Below, one piece after another: positions 32,790 through 45,849 of a stretch of 64,000 bases of DNA. The position numbers were made by a program, and so were the translations under genes. Below the pieces are notes generated by a model, which saw nothing but the letters and a program-made list of their open reading frames with translations, did not search any database and was not told the DNA's origin. Position 1 is the stretch's first letter; each line of letters begins with the position of its first letter. This DNA is from Zygnema cylindricum (taxonomy: Eukaryota; Streptophyta; Zygnematophyceae; Zygnematales; Zygnemataceae). The DNA lies in NCBI GenBank assembly GCA_037447655.1, contig JBBHKE010001445.1, positions 186,282 to 250,281 of the forward strand, read 5' to 3'.

Positions 32790-32942
32790 CTTAGTCGTTT
32801 GGGGGAAAAGTTAATCTTTTGTAAGTGGAAAACTTCCGGTGAAATATATTTGTCTTTTGCTGGAGTGTCTTCTTCTTACTATCTCTTACTTCCGCACCAT
32901 ATCTTGTCTTTCTTCTATCCTTGTGTGAATCGATCCTTTTTA
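32790..32942 (+). mobile_element. Copia family B 5' LTR, second part (B2)
   Basis: CTTAGTCGTTTGGGGGAAAA to the LTR end corresponds to the last ~150 bp of the LTRs at 23155 and 37860. The first part of the LTR is absent here; instead the right end of a GGTG-family transposon abuts it. The LTR piece at 16243-17524 stops at the same internal CTT(A)G. Confidence 0.88.
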
Positions 32943-32944
32943 GA

Positions 32945-32955
32945 GGTATCGGAGC
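32945..32955 (+). other. Primer-binding site of B2
   Basis: GGTATCGGAGC follows the LTR end, matching the initiator tRNA-Met type site used by family A. Confidence 0.8.
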
Positions 32956-33000
32956 TAGCTTGCTCCATTAAGAGTTCTCAAGGTGGCAAGTCTTGCGGCC

Positions 33001-34479
33001 ATGGGGGGAAAGAAGAAGTCCTCAACCACACCTTCTCCTATTACGGCTCCTAATCTGGATCTACCGAATCTGCCGGATCTGGTTGATTCATCTCCAGATC
33101 AGAGTGTGAAAGATTTTGGCTTCAGAGGAGAGACTTTTGAAAAAGGTTCTCCCTCTAACCCACTTCCAAAAGGGGAGGAAGAGAAACAAGAAGGGGTGGT
33201 GTTGACCGAAGACTGTCTCAATGAGTTATTCGACGGCTTTCTCACTCTTGTAGATCAACGGATCCCGGATGCCAATCGAAATGGGAAGTTTAAGGTGGAG
33301 GAAAATCCGATTTTGGATTCTTTGGAGATCGCTTCGGATGGAGGGGTCGAGAATGACGACATTTTGAGAGAGGCTCTCCGAAAGGGAAAGTTTGTGATCG
33401 AGAACGACTCGGATCTTGAATATGAATCCGATGACGAGTTACCGATCCCTTCCATGCCGGGGAAGATATTCCTTTTTAACGGATCTAACTATCAAATATG
33501 GGAGAAATATATCAAGGCAAAACTTATCCTCCGTCACCTTTGGGAAGATTGTGAATGAAGAAAAAAAGATGCCGATTGATGATCCGAAGGCTCGCCGCCT
33601 TTAGAAGAAGAAAAATCTTGCAGCAATCACCGGTCTTATGCAATCTTGTACCTTATTGGTGCATGATCATTTTCTTACCCAAGATACGGTGCATGAGTGT
33701 TGGAAGGCGCTCGAAGGCCAATTTGAGAAGGGACTCTAAAACAAGGGGCAATATGATTACACGGACTTTATCCAATTTAAAATTAGTCTAGCAAATCAAT
33801 TGATGATGCGATCAAGCTATATAATATAATTGTGGAGCAACTATCGAATAACGACCGGATTATTATCGAAGAGGATAAAGTGATCGGTCTCATCAATGCG
33901 TTACCCGACAATCTTACCTATCTTAAATAAATTCTTTGGGCGCAAACGAATCCGAGTTATGAATTCATCGTGAATTACCATAAGACCACCAAGACAAATT
34001 GCGGAGGTCCCCCTAAATCTTTGGCCTCGGGTGGATCTCTGAACGCATCCTCCCAAGAACCCGCGGATCTAAATTATCTATGTGGGGGAAGAGGGGGAAA
34101 GGGAAGAGGAGGCGGATCTAGGGGAAAGGGAAGGAGCACCGAAAGGAGGCGAAACTTCCCGGTCAACCTCCTTTCCAAGATCAATCCACTGTCACTTGCT
34201 TTCGATAGAATAAAGCTGGTCATATGTCCTCCTCTTGCCCGTACAAAGAAAAGCAATGCCATTATTGCGGGAAATGGGGACACATTAGTCCCCAATGCTA
34301 CGCGAAAGCCGACGGCGGTGGCGGCCGCGGCGGCGCTAGTGGCAGACTTGGAGGGCGAGGCAGTGGCCGATTTGATAGAGGGGGGCGCGGTGGACGTGGC
34401 GGCCGATTCGGCGGCCATGGCCACTTCGTTGGGGAGAACGATGAGAAAGACGAAAGTCCGATTATTTTTTCCACGCTAA
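33001..34479 (+). pseudogene. Copia family B gag (B2), frameshifted
   Basis: The ATG at 33001 opens 45 bp after the primer site; the frame 32983-33558 covers the acidic N-terminus and the core start (GSNYQIWEKYI). A frameshift near 33540 moves gag to another frame (33416-33604) that stops, and the remainder (HDHFLTQDTVHECW and on) crosses more stops. Two zinc knuckles lie at about 34194-34300. In the first the second Cys position is a TAG stop; the second, CHYCGKWGHISPQC, is complete. A Gly-Arg-rich stretch follows (34310-34430). Confidence 0.85.
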
Positions 34480-34909
34480 GTGTCACAAACGAAACTTCGT
34501 CCTTCGAAACGCAAAACGACAAAGAGTGGATTATAGACTCCGGCGCTTCGCATCATGTATGTACAGACGACACACTTTTCGATGAAATGCGCGCTTTGAC
34601 CGTACCGAAAATCATTATTCTCGCCAATGGTCAATTTATTTCTATTGGTACAGTTGGAACCGTACGACTTGACTTGATTTCCCTAGATCCAAATGGATCT
34701 GAGCGAATCTTTGAATCCAATTGTTAAAACTGCTTTATATTCCGGGCGGCTCGACGAATCTTTTGAGCGTATCCCAAATCCAGAGATCTGACACAAGGGT
34801 GTACGCCTTGGGAGATTGTACAATCAAAATTGTTCGACCTGATGGAGTTACGATTGGTGAGGGAGAAGTGTCTGACGCATTCCATAGTCGTCATTATGGA
34901 AGAGTCTAA
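34480..34909 (+). pseudogene. Copia family B protease (B2)
   Basis: The aspartic protease matures the polyprotein. The active-site motif IIDSGASHHVC is at about 34530-34560 in the frame that starts at 34224, and the flap-side VGTVRLDL follows. The frame ends at 34727; the next part (LLYIPGGSTNLLSVSQI, 34721-34909), typical of the region between protease and integrase in copia, is read after a frameshift. The duplicated segment begins just downstream at 34880. Confidence 0.85.
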
Positions 34910-34935
34910 AGCCAAAACGTCATGATGACGGCATC

Positions 34936-36152
34936 ATTGGACAGATCGCCGAAATTAAGGGGGATCTGACTCTTTCGCACCATCGAATGTGCCATACGTC
35001 AGAACAAAATCTGAAACATGTGATCAAAGTCGATTGCACGCGCGGCTTAGATCTGATGTCAGGTGAAAAAGTCAACGGCTGTACCGGTTGCAGTCAAGGT
35101 CGTCAGATCCGAAAACCGCATCCTGCCAAAGACTCTGACTTTCAGTCAACTCATCCACTTGAAAAAGTACACGTGGATCTATCTGGCGACGTTAAACCTG
35201 AGAGTTTAGGAGGAAATAAATATATTATGGTTATTGTCGACAATTATTCAAGGTTTACATGGGTATATCTCTTTAAAAATAAATCCGATGCATCAGCAAA
35301 ATTTGAGGAGTGGCATGTAATGGCCGAACGACAATGTGAGCGAAAATTAAAAGCGGTTCGATCGAACAATGGCGGAGAATTCAAAGCATTTGATAACTAT
35401 TGTAAGAAATGGGGAATTCGGCAAGAATTTACGGCATCATACTCACCGGAATCGAATAAAATCGTCGAGGGCAAAAATCGAACACTTGAAAAAATGGTGC
35501 GCTCGATGATTCACGGATCGGGAAGGAATGAGTATTTATAAGGAGATGCAATCCTAACGGCCAATTATATTTGCAATCGTCGACTTACCTCTAATTCGAG
35601 CGATAAGACTCCTCATGAACTTTTCTATGGTCGAAAACACGCATTACATCATTTGCGAATTTAGGGGTGTCGTGTGACGGTGTACATCGAATCGGTAAAA
35701 CGACGAGGTAAATTTTCTTCTCGTAGTTGGTCGGGAATTTTTGTGGGGTATAGCTCCAAAGGGAGTTTATACAGGGTTTATGATCCGATTCGTCATGTAG
35801 TTAAAGTGTGTCGTAATGTGAATTTCCATGAGGATCTTAAAGTTGTTATTTCTCGTTCCGAAAATTCTCTTCTAATCATGATTTTCTTGAAGTGAATGAA
35901 TCTCTCTCTTTTCCTCATCTCGATGATTCGGATTCCGAAAGTGAGGCGGATCCGGTCATCAATATTAAGAGGGGGGAAGCTAATTCTGAAACTCATCCGA
36001 AATTAATTAATTTTGACGAGATCCGAAGCGGAAAATCCCAAATGTTTTCGGACACTCACCGATCTAAAAGCTCTAAATCTCCGAGTATTTCTATCCAGGA
36101 CGAAATTGAAAAATCCGCAAGCGAAAATAAAAAGAAAATTAAATTCCATTAA
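34936..36152 (+). pseudogene. Copia family B integrase (B2)
   Basis: Like B1, it has the zinc-binding part, core HVDLSGD, Asn in RSNNGGEF at the second catalytic position, and a stop at 35539-35541. A post-integrase segment follows at 35674-35895 and a low-complexity linker at 35892-36152. It looks identical to 20230-21446. Confidence 0.9.
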
Positions 36153-36255
36153 GAAGGAGTCAATGTGAAACATGGGGGAAGAAACCAGATCATTTGTCAT
36201 TTGATCGCAAAGGTGGAAATGTCGAAAACACCAATTATTTTATTTCGGCCACCTC

Positions 36256-37785
36256 GGAGGAGGCATTTATTTTGTAGCAATCATTGACCGAGAATATGCC
36301 CCGCGATCCCGAATCTTACACCGAGGCACGAAGTTTTATGGATTGGGAGGATAAGTGACGTGGGAGAGAGAATTAAAATCCATTATCGATAACAAAACTT
36401 TGGAGGAGGTGAGTTTGCCGGAGGGGAAGAAGGCGATTGATGCTAAATGGCTATTTAAAACAAAAACTGGTGCTACGAGAGAGATAATTAAATATAAGGC
36501 TAGATTGGTGTGTAAAGGCTTTCAACAAGTAGAGGGGGTTGATCATTCTGAAACTTATACACCGGTTGTTAAGTTTGATTCTTTGAGAATAATAATTGCT
36601 ATTTCGGCCGCGGGGAATAAGCATATACATCAAATTGATGTAGAAACCACCTTCTTAAATAGAGAGTTAGAAGAGAAGGTTTACATGAAAGTGCTCGAGG
36701 GTGTGCGTTCAAAGGGAGGAAAAGTATGGCGGCTGCGAAAATCCTTGTACAGATTAAAACAAGTGCCAAGGATATGGTACCTTCATCTTCATAAGGTACT
36801 TACTAATTATGGTTTTGTTCGTACAATTTCGGATTCCGGATTTTACGTGAAAGGAGAGGGAAAGGACCAAATTATTTTTTCTGTGTATGTCGATGACTTC
36901 CTAATGATTCGTGACACGTTGTCTGTTATTAATAAGTTAAAAGAGTACCTTAGCGTACATTTTAAAGTGACAGAACTTGGAGAAGTAAGGTACATTTTGG
37001 GGATAGAAGTCATAAAGTCCAGTGAGAATGTAATTAAATTAAGTCAAGCTCGGTACTGTAGAGAGGTCTTGACTAGATTTGGTATGATTGGCGCGAAACC
37101 TATCTCGACGCCATTAGATCCAAAAGTACAGTACAAAAAGTACGAACAAGAAGAAAATGTGTCAGTACCATACCATGAAGCAATTGGTAGTTTGATGTAT
37201 TTGAGTGTAGGCACGCGTCCGGATATTGCGGCGGCGGTGTCAGTTGTTAGTCGTTATTGCAACGCTCCAAAAAGGAATCATTGGGAGGCAATGAAACGAA
37301 TACTGCGCTATTTGGTTGGTACGATCGACTTTGGTTTGGTGTATACATCCAAAAGAGACTCTTTGCACTGTATCAGTTATTGCGACGCAGATTGGGGAGG
37401 AGATTTCGACAGTGGAAAATCCACGTCAGGGTACGCTTTCATTTTAAGCGGCGCGACTGTTTCTTGTAGTTCGCGGCTCCAACCTACGGTTGCGTTAAGT
37501 TCCACAGAGTCAGAATATATGTCTGCGTGTCATTCTGCGAAGGCGTCTGTGTGGATCAAGGAGATGCTCGGTGAGTTGGGCTTTTTGATTGGCTGTTTGC
37601 GGATTTCCCTTGACAGCATGAGCTCGATGGCGCTTGTGAAAAATTTGGTCTTTCACAAACGGACTAAACATATCAGGATACAGTGGCACTTCGTACGAGA
37701 TTTGGTCGTTGCGAAGGAAATCGAATTTTCATATGTGTCGACGTTGGAGGAGGTCGCAAATATGTTAACGAAAGCGGCGGTCTAG
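36256..37785 (+). pseudogene. Copia family B reverse transcriptase-RNase H (B2), open over 476 codons
   Basis: The frame 36355-37785 is uninterrupted and carries the RT catalytic Asp of QIDVETTFLN, the YVDD box, and RNase H motifs YCDADWGGD and SSTESEYMS. A TGA just before 36355 separates it from the rest of pol, and upstream parts are broken, so the element as a whole is a pseudogene. This is the best-preserved pol segment of family B in the window. Confidence 0.9.
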
Positions 37786-37859
37786 GATGTCCTATTACAG
37801 GGTAGACCTAAACTAGGATTGTTTTCAGTTTAAGACGGAGTTTCCAAAGAGAGGGGGAT

Positions 37860-38321
37860 TGTTAGGTTCTTTGTGAAACAACGTCTCAGTTATATTGAGC
37901 TCCGTAATATATATTATTTAATTATTATTTAGTTAGCGTGTGATTTGTGTGGCCTGGTGTGATTAGGTAGTTATAGTTTAGTTTATTATGTTTGGTATGT
38001 ACGATAGACTTTTGTTTTGTACGGCGTTATGTTGTTTCGAACAATACCGCGTACTTTATGTTGTTTCGGCAGTACTTTGTTGTGATTCGTTCGCGCGCGT
38101 ACCTTTGTACGTCGCGCGATTCATTTGTACCTTGCAGTACTTGCTTGCTTCGTATAAGAGCATTTAGGACTTAGTCGTTTGGGGGAAAAGTTAATCTTTT
38201 GTAAGGGGAAAACTTCCGATGAAATATATTTGTCTTGTGCTGGAGTGTCTTCTTCTTACTATATCTTGCTTCCGCACTATATTTTGTCTTTCTTTTATCC
38301 TTGTGTGAATCAATCATTTCA
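37860..38321 (+). mobile_element. Copia family B 3' LTR (B2)
   Basis: It follows the polypurine tract AAAGAGAGGGGGAT, begins TGTTAGGTTC and looks identical to the B1 LTR at 23155-23616. Its length (about 462 bp) agrees with the two 5' LTR pieces combined (294 + 153 bp plus a ~11-bp length difference). Confidence 0.85.
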
Positions 38322-38429
38322 AAAGTCGCCTAAGATCTCCAAACGTCAACAATAACACAGCGCTGGCGTAGGCAGATGTTCGAATGTGTACGGCAATATC
38401 GCCACGAAACGACAAAGATTGCGACCGTT

Positions 38430-38670
38430 ACAGAGAATCGACATTGATGTTTTCTTGAGCGGTCTGCAGAGAAGATGACAGTCGCAGGCGGCCGCTTCTT
38501 CTCAAACCTAAATGAGCTTTACAACACCACATTAGCTTTTCGACGTTGTTGGACGGCGTAGTATCAATGTTTTTTAAATTTTTCGACACCAATGTACAAA
38601 AAAGCGTTAATAACCACCAAACTAGCACTTACGCTATTTTTTCTATAATCTTAATACGATGGACAATGTA
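38430..38670. mobile_element. Degenerate MITE (second copy of 23725-23965)
   Basis: Same ends and interior as the first copy. The identity between the duplicated segments drops immediately to its right. Confidence 0.5.
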
Positions 38671-39124
38671 CTAATGCACCCTGAATAGTTATGAGTGACA
38701 TTAATACTTCTCTATCGTCACCCCTAACCTACGACCCTTGAATACCACTACTTCATTTTTACAAATGTAGGTACGGCTTATTTAGTGTCAATTACTCTAA
38801 TTTAGGAGGCATTTAAAGAGTAAGGTATGCAGCAAGTGTCACTCCGTGTGAAAATTTCTCGTTGTTCCGTCCAAAATTACAAAAAAAGTGTAAGATAAAG
38901 GCGCCGGCACGTGAGAGTGAGTGTCGCTGACACGTGAAAGTGTACCTTGAGCTGATTAATAGTAAAAGATAAGGGAAAATCGCGCGCCTTTGTTCTCACA
39001 TGCCCAAACATTAACTATGTGACAACAGAGTACAACAATAGTTAAAATATGGAATGTGAATCATTGTTATGTGCGTTAATCAACTTTAGATTTTTGTTGG
39101 CTTTGGGTATTTCCAACAAAGACA

Positions 39125-39720
39125 ACGGAGGGAGGGAATCGGAGTCGGCACCAGCTCGGCGCTAGAGGGAGAGAGAGGTGGGGAGAGAGGGATGGAGGGA
39201 GGGAAAAAAATAGATGGAGGGAGGGAGAGAGGGTAACAGAAGGGGAGAAAGGAAGGGTGGATCAGAGGGACAGTGAGGGGGGAAATAGGGATGGAGGGAG
39301 GGAATTAAAAAGGCAGAGGGAGGGAGGGAATTGGATTCTGCGCCGGCTCGGCACCGGCGCCACCTCGGCGTTAAAGGGAGAGAGAGGTGGAGAGAGAGGG
39401 ATGGAGGGAGGAAAAAAAATAGAGGGAGGGAGAGAGGGACAGAGGGGGAGAAAGAAAGGGAGGGACAAAGGGACAGTGAGTTGGCAAGAGAGGGGATGGA
39501 TGGACAGACGAAAAAAAAATATAGGGACAGAGGGCGAGAATTCACGGGGTCGGCGCCAGAGGCACAAAGGTGGGGAAATATGGATGGAGGGAGGAAAAAA
39601 TAAAAAGACGGAGGGAGGGAGGGAGAGAGATAGTGGGATAAAGAGGGAGAAAGAAAAGGGGGGACAAAGAGGAAGAAAGGGATTTAGATAGAGAGAGAGA
39701 AAGAGAGATATAAAGAGAGT
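39125..39720 (+). repeat. GA-rich array with GGCGCC islands (copy 2)
   Basis: GGCGCT/GGCGCC islands occur at about 39155, 39355 and 39552 with the same GAGGTGGGGA...GGATGGAGGGAGG followers as in copy 1. Length and substitutions differ visibly from copy 1. Frames here are artefacts. Confidence 0.8.
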
Positions 39721-40026
39721 ACCTCAGTATCGTAGATTATAGAATTTAAGAATTTTATTATATTTTATAACGTAGATTTCAACTTAGTGAGGATTCACAA
39801 AAGATGGGAAAATTGGGGAGACCACCTTGGTAGTTTCTATAGGATATAGGATTTTAGATATAGTAGACTATGCCCACAGGCTTTATTGTGACTACCACCC
39901 TTGTACCGCCTTTGGGCTCATGATATAATAAAGTACTCTTTTTGTTGAATTTTGTTCGCTGCCATCAAGATTGATTTGCGTGACCTATGTGAATGACCTT
40001 GGAAGCGGGGTGAATAGTGAGCTTAT

Positions 40027-40632
40027 TTGACATATAAATACACTCCTATTTCAATAATAATATGTTTTTATCCTCTCCACTTGCAAATGAGGATCCTTAC
40101 AAATCATGAAAAATGTGTGCTAGAAAATCATGATTTTTTTGTTTATCTTTTTGTTTTATGTTTTATTCTCTCCAAATGCAAAGGAATTCACGTAGAAGTG
40201 ATGATAATCAAGATATACCGGCCCAAAAAAAATTCTGAGTTAGTGATGGTCACCATCACACATACTCTTTGGCAAGACCTCGCACTTTTACACAAGGATT
40301 TCTCGGAGCACGCTTATTTCACCACACTTTTCTTTTTTACTGTCATACAAGAATGCAGTACGGAGTGGCGACGGGGTGGCAAACTTTCGTTGAGAAAGTT
40401 CTACAAAAGACAAGAAACAAGGCGAAGGATCCCCTCTTGCAAACGTTCTAACTCTGCTACTTTTGCCGAGACAGTACAACAAATGGAAGAGAAAAAAGAC
40501 GAAAAGTCCATTCATGTAGACATTCCGATTCCAATAAAGGTGAAGGTTCAAATTTACGCGTTGCGAGTAGGAGTTGCCTTCATTCCACTCCTCATAGGAA
40601 TAATAGAGCATCTAAAAAAAAAACAGTGGTGA
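40027..40632 (+). CDS. Unrecognised open frame shared with 25486-25959
   Basis: This 201-codon frame has the same last ~125 codons as the copy-1 frame and a different, longer N-terminus. The hydrophobic stretch near its end is unchanged. No family is recognised; see the copy-1 entry for why coding is doubtful. Confidence 0.2.
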   Translation: MTYKYTPISIIICFYPLHLQMRILTNHEKCVLENHDFFVYLFVLCFILSKCKGIHVEVMIIKIYRPKKNSELVMVTITHTLWQDLALLHKDFSEHAYFTTLFFFTVIQECSTEWRRGGKLSLRKFYKRQETRRRIPSCKRSNSATFAETVQQMEEKKDEKSIHVDIPIPIKVKVQIYALRVGVAFIPLLIGIIEHLKKKQW

Positions 40633-40665
40633 CTTTAGGCAAGACGTTAGAAAATTATATGGTGA

Positions 40666-41294
<629 letters not shown>

Positions 41295-41332
41295 TTTGGT
41301 ATCGGAGCGCGTTACTGGCAACGCTTACCGGT

Positions 41333-42660
41333 ATGGCAGAGAAACGGAAATCCCCAGCAGAACCTAGTGGAGGAGCTAGTGGGGGAGTTAATGGAGGAGG
41401 AATTACAGGGACACAATATGATGAGTTTGACGAATGGGGGGAGAAAAATGTGAAGATGGACGAGGGGATGTTTGAACGCTCTCAAGAGTTTCTCAAAACA
41501 CAAGGAGATGATGAAGATGGAGGTGTAAGTAGAGACTCACACAACTCAAAGAAAATAAAGAAAAAGAAGAGAAAATCTAAGCTTTATGAGGAAGAGGAGG
41601 AAAGCGAAGATAATGATATTAAAGTGTTTAATAAGACCATCGTCTCACGGGCTCCAACTATGCAATTTGGAAGAGATACATTCGAGGAGCATTCACACCG
41701 AAAAAACTTTGGGACATCGTTATAAGAGAAGAAACACGACCGGATCCTTCCCTGGATCCAGCCGGAGAAAAGAAGTGGGACAAGAATGATAGGGCAGCCT
41801 CCACCGCACTAATACAAAATTGTGCTAGTTCTATGCATGAACATCTTCTAACTCATGATAGGGCTTACGATTGTTGGACCGCTTTGCAAAATGCGTTTAA
41901 AAAGGGGTTTGAGGCAAATGAAAATTATCTCTTTGAGGAGTATATTGGGTTTAGAATGAAGGAGAATGAGTCCATTAATGATGGAGTCAAAAGGTTTAAT
42001 GTCATCATAGAACAACTTAACTCACTCAAATCTTCCTTACAAAAAAAGAGAGGTTTGTTTTTATGAGGAGTCTTCCAAGCAAGTTTGCGGTAGTGAAGGA
42101 GGTCATCAAGGGGCAAGAGAAGCCAACAATGGCATACGCTATCAATCACTTGAAGAGTACGGAGAAGGAGAAGGCAACATCGAAAGAGGAAAACAAGGGG
42201 TCATCTTGTCCGAGTTATCAAGAGGAGGATGATGGAGGAGCTTACAACTTTAGAGGATCTAGGGAGAGAGGGGGTGGACCTCGTGGACGAGGAGGTAGGT
42301 TACAGGGTCCGGGGAGAGGCTTATATCAACGTGATACCTCTCAGATGACTTGTTACAATTGTACCGAGATTGGGCATGGCTCCTTCAAATGCCCAGACAA
42401 AAGTAAACAGTGTAACATTTGTCAAGGGAAATAATCGCGGAGGGGGACAATTTAGAGGCGGAGGAAGTGGAGAAATTAGTTCATCAGGTAGAGGGGATTT
42501 TGTTGGGAATGGGCCAGTGGGACAGGATCAAGAATTCTTTGTTTCACTCATGGAGGAATCACAAGAAAAGGAGGATATCCTATTTCACACACGAGGCAAG
42601 GAGAGTAAAGGAAAATTTAACAATTGGATCATAGACTCAGGTGCTACACATCACATGTGT
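41333..42660 (+). pseudogene. Copia family A gag and protease start (A2), broken
   Basis: The ATG at 41333 opens a frame to 41725, where a frameshift near 41650 has already left the gag core. The core resumes at 41833 (EHLLTHDRAYDCW) and again at 42063. The first zinc knuckle (CYNCTEIGHGSFKC) is complete; a deletion of about 36 bp removes most of the second (CNICQGK, then stop). Protease motif IIDSGATHHMC is present at about 42628-42660. A stop at 42670 and a larger deletion near 42750 follow. Confidence 0.88.
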
Positions 42661-42749
42661 TCAGATCTATGACTATTCAGTGACATTAGAAAACTCATTA
42701 TACCAAAACCATCATAGTGCTAATGGTTCGATGATGGTTATTGATACAG

Positions 42750-43780
42750 TGAAACCATACATCTAGAAGCCATTGGAAAAAATAAATACATTATAATGAT
42801 AGTTGATGATTTCAACAGGAAGACATGTGCGTATCTTTTAAAGGCAAAGTCAAAAGCATTAGATACATTTAAAGATTTTGTGGTTATGGCTGAGAGGGAA
42901 AGTGGGAGGCAGGTAAAAGCAGTACAATCGGACCGTGGAGGTGAATTTCTTGCCTTCGCTGAATATTGTAAGGAGACGGGGATTAAGTTGCAGTTCACGG
43001 CTTCTTATTCCCCACAATTGAATGGAATAACAGAGAGGAAAAATCGGACATTACAAGAGATGGTACGGCCATGATCCATACAACAAAACTCACACATCGT
43101 CTTTGAGGAGAGGCAATCACGGCGGCTAATCATGTTACCAACCGGAGAATCAACTCTGCTTTAGGCAGCAAAACACTAATAGAACTTTGGAGTGGACAAG
43201 TGCCTACGGTAAAACATTGAAGGATTTTGGGATGTGAGGTTATAGGGTATGTAGAGGAAAATAACCGGGAGGCGAAGCTTGCGGCACGGTCATGGGAAGG
43301 ATACTTTGTGGGGTATAGTGAAAACTCAATGCAATATCGTATTTATAACCTCGTTACTAGAAGGGTCCGAGAGTTTGGAAATGTGGAGTTCAACGAAAAT
43401 TTGGAATGGTTGGTGAAAGGAGCTAATGAGTCTAAACGGGCCCAAGATTACGAGGAGGAGGTCATATGAGAAATTCATACGAGAGGAGGAGGACGAAGAA
43501 GAAGTCTTGATAGAGGTAGGGACAAAAAAAAAGGTGCGATTTGCAGAGGAAACTTTGAAGAAAGTTCCGACATCTAAGCCCACTAGCAACGAATCACAAA
43601 GGGAAAATGTCATTAGAGAATCATCTACTCAGACAAACAACGTGACATCAAAAGAGACACCCTTAGAAAAGAGGGCGATGACAAGATTGAGAGCACTAAT
43701 TGCGATAAGGAATTTGCATAGGATGTACGAAAAAGGAAAAGATCAACGAGAGGGAAGCCATTGGAACGATTCTCACTAAG
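42750..43780 (+). pseudogene. Copia family A integrase (A2), internally deleted
   Basis: About 540 bp present in A3 (roughly 48255-48795) are missing at about 42753, removing the protease C-terminus, the zinc-binding part and the first catalytic Asp. The rest of the core is clear in frame 42796-43074: QSDRGGEF and GITERKNRT keep the second and third catalytic residues. A frameshift then ends it. The post-integrase piece is at 43227-43469 and the linker at 43426-43779. Confidence 0.88.
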
Positions 43781-43939
43781 ACAGTCATATAAAAGGCAAA
43801 CTAGTTACCAGAGAGCGATCTCCAAACTTAGAGAAGGAAGGGCGGAATCCTTCCTCTTATGAAAGGCGATTACAGAAAATCATTTGGCAGATCCTCAATC
43901 ATATCAAGAGGCTAGAGACTCGGACGCATGGGAGGAGAA

Positions 43940-45333
43940 GTGGAAACCGACATTTATAAATGAGTTTACTTTTGTGAAAGCAAATGGGTGTTTCGAAGAA
44001 GTAGACTTACCAGTTGGTAAAAAGGCGATAGACTAAAAGTGGGTTTTTAAGACAAAGACGGGAGCCTCGGGATAAATTCTTAAGTATAAGGCACGGTTAG
44101 TATGTAAAGGCCTTCAGCATAAAGAGGGCATTGACTATTCAGAAACTTTTGCTCTTGTGGTTAATTATGATTATTTGCGAGCAATTATTGCAATGGTGGC
44201 GGCGAAAGGAATGTATATCCAACAGATCGATGTAGAAACAACTTTTTTAAATGGAGAATTAGAGGAGGAGGAGTATATAAATATTCCAAAAAGAGTTCTT
44301 GGAAAAAATTGTAAATTATAGAGGTTGTGGAAGGCTTTGTATGGTTTCAAGCAGGCACGAAGAACGTGGAACCATAAACTTCACAAGGTTTTACTAATTT
44401 CGGGATTTACGAGGCTTATTGCGGATTGTGGAGTGTATATTCGGGGAGAAGGTTGGGACATGGTAATTTTCAGTGTATACATAGATGATTTCATTTCCAT
44501 CTCTCACAACTTAGATTTACTTGGAGAATTAAAGATTGAATTTTGGAAGCATTTTTGAATTACAGACTTAGGAGATGCACAATACATTGTGGGAATTCAG
44601 ACTCAGAGGAGGAGGATTGGAGGCATTAAGTTAAGCCAGGAACAATATACAAAAGAGGTACTGGAAAGATTTGGGTTTTTAGATTGTAAGCCACTTAGAA
44701 CTCCCGTTGATTCTCGTGACAAGCTTTCTAACTTTGTTAAAAGTCCCGAGGTTGATGTTTTGTATAAAGAGGCGGTCGGTAGCTTGATGTATTTTAGTGT
44801 CGATAGTAGGCCTGACTGTGACATTGGGTGTGGTTAGTCCGTACTGTGGAAATCGAAAAAAAATGTGTTTATATGAGAGCTTGAGTTGTTATGGATATTG
44901 TGATACCGACTATGGAGGGGACAATGATACAAGAAGGTCTACATCATTTTATGTGTTTTTACTTGCAGAAAGAGCCATTTCGTGGAATAAAAGTTTGCAA
45001 CCTACCGTGGCACTTTCATCTATGGAGGCAGAGTATATGGCCACATGTCATGCTGCAAAGAATGCTGTGTAGATTAAGGAATTTCTATTGGAGGTTGGAG
45101 TGGAAAAGGAATTTTAAGTGATTACATGTCTTCCATTGCACCTAGTAAAAATCCTATTTTGCATATGCGCACTAAACACATTAAAATTCAGTGGCATTTT
45201 GTTCGAGATTTGGTTTCGGAAAAAGAAGTTGAATTTGCGTTTGTACCTACAGAAAAATAAGCTGTTGATGTGTTAACCAAAACAACATTAAAAGAAGTAT
45301 ATGAAATGGGAAAGAAATTAATAGGCATGGAGT
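43940..45333 (+). pseudogene. Copia family A reverse transcriptase-RNase H (A2), multiply broken
   Basis: Readable pieces are KYKARLVCKG, QQIDVETTFLNGELEE, LWKALYGFKQA (frame 44325-44558) and the box YIDDF with both Asp residues. RNase H begins YCDTDYGGD (frame 44797-45072), with SSMEAEYMA. Stops interrupt it at about 44035, 44072, 44319, 44556 and 45070, and a deletion near 44825 removes part between RT and RNase H. The product cannot be made from this copy. Confidence 0.88.
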
Positions 45334-45369
45334 AAGAGGGGGCTTTGAGTGTCTCAGTAAGAGGGGGAA

Positions 45370-45849
45370 TGTTAGGATTTAGTAATGAGTACTCATTAAA
45401 CGACAAGACATTCTCGTAGCTAAAGCAACGACGACCAGGGACGAAGTAGTTTCGTCGCTAGATATTTCAAGTGACGTGGAAATTAATTTTTCGTTTCGTT
45501 TAGTTTCACGTAAGTTTGAGTAGTACCATAGAAGTAACGTGGAAACTGTTTAGTCGTTTCGGTTCACGAAAGTTCTAGGCGTATCGTGTAGTTCAAGTCG
45601 GTTCGCACTTGTCGGTCGCTTATTTCACCACGTTGACTCTTACGCATTTCTAGTTGTGTACATATATATATTTGTTAAGTCTTAGTGGTTTATTTATCTT
45701 TTGGAGGCGTAGCTTTTTAAGGAGGCGTAGAGAGGTCATAAGTAAAAAGGAGAAAGAAAATAAGTTGTATTAGATTATGTTTAATATATTGAACTTTTTG
45801 GAGGAACACTCTTGTTGTGTGTATATTTTGTTTGGTTTTTTATCTTTCA
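45370..45849 (+). mobile_element. Copia family A 3' LTR (element A2)
   Basis: It follows the polypurine tract GTAAGAGGGGGAA and runs from TGTTAGGATT to TATCTTTCA (480 bp). A second AAGAGGGGGC lies 30 bp upstream. The flanks (GGTGA before the 5' LTR, TGATG after this one) give no clean 5-bp duplication, suggesting later change at one end. Confidence 0.87.
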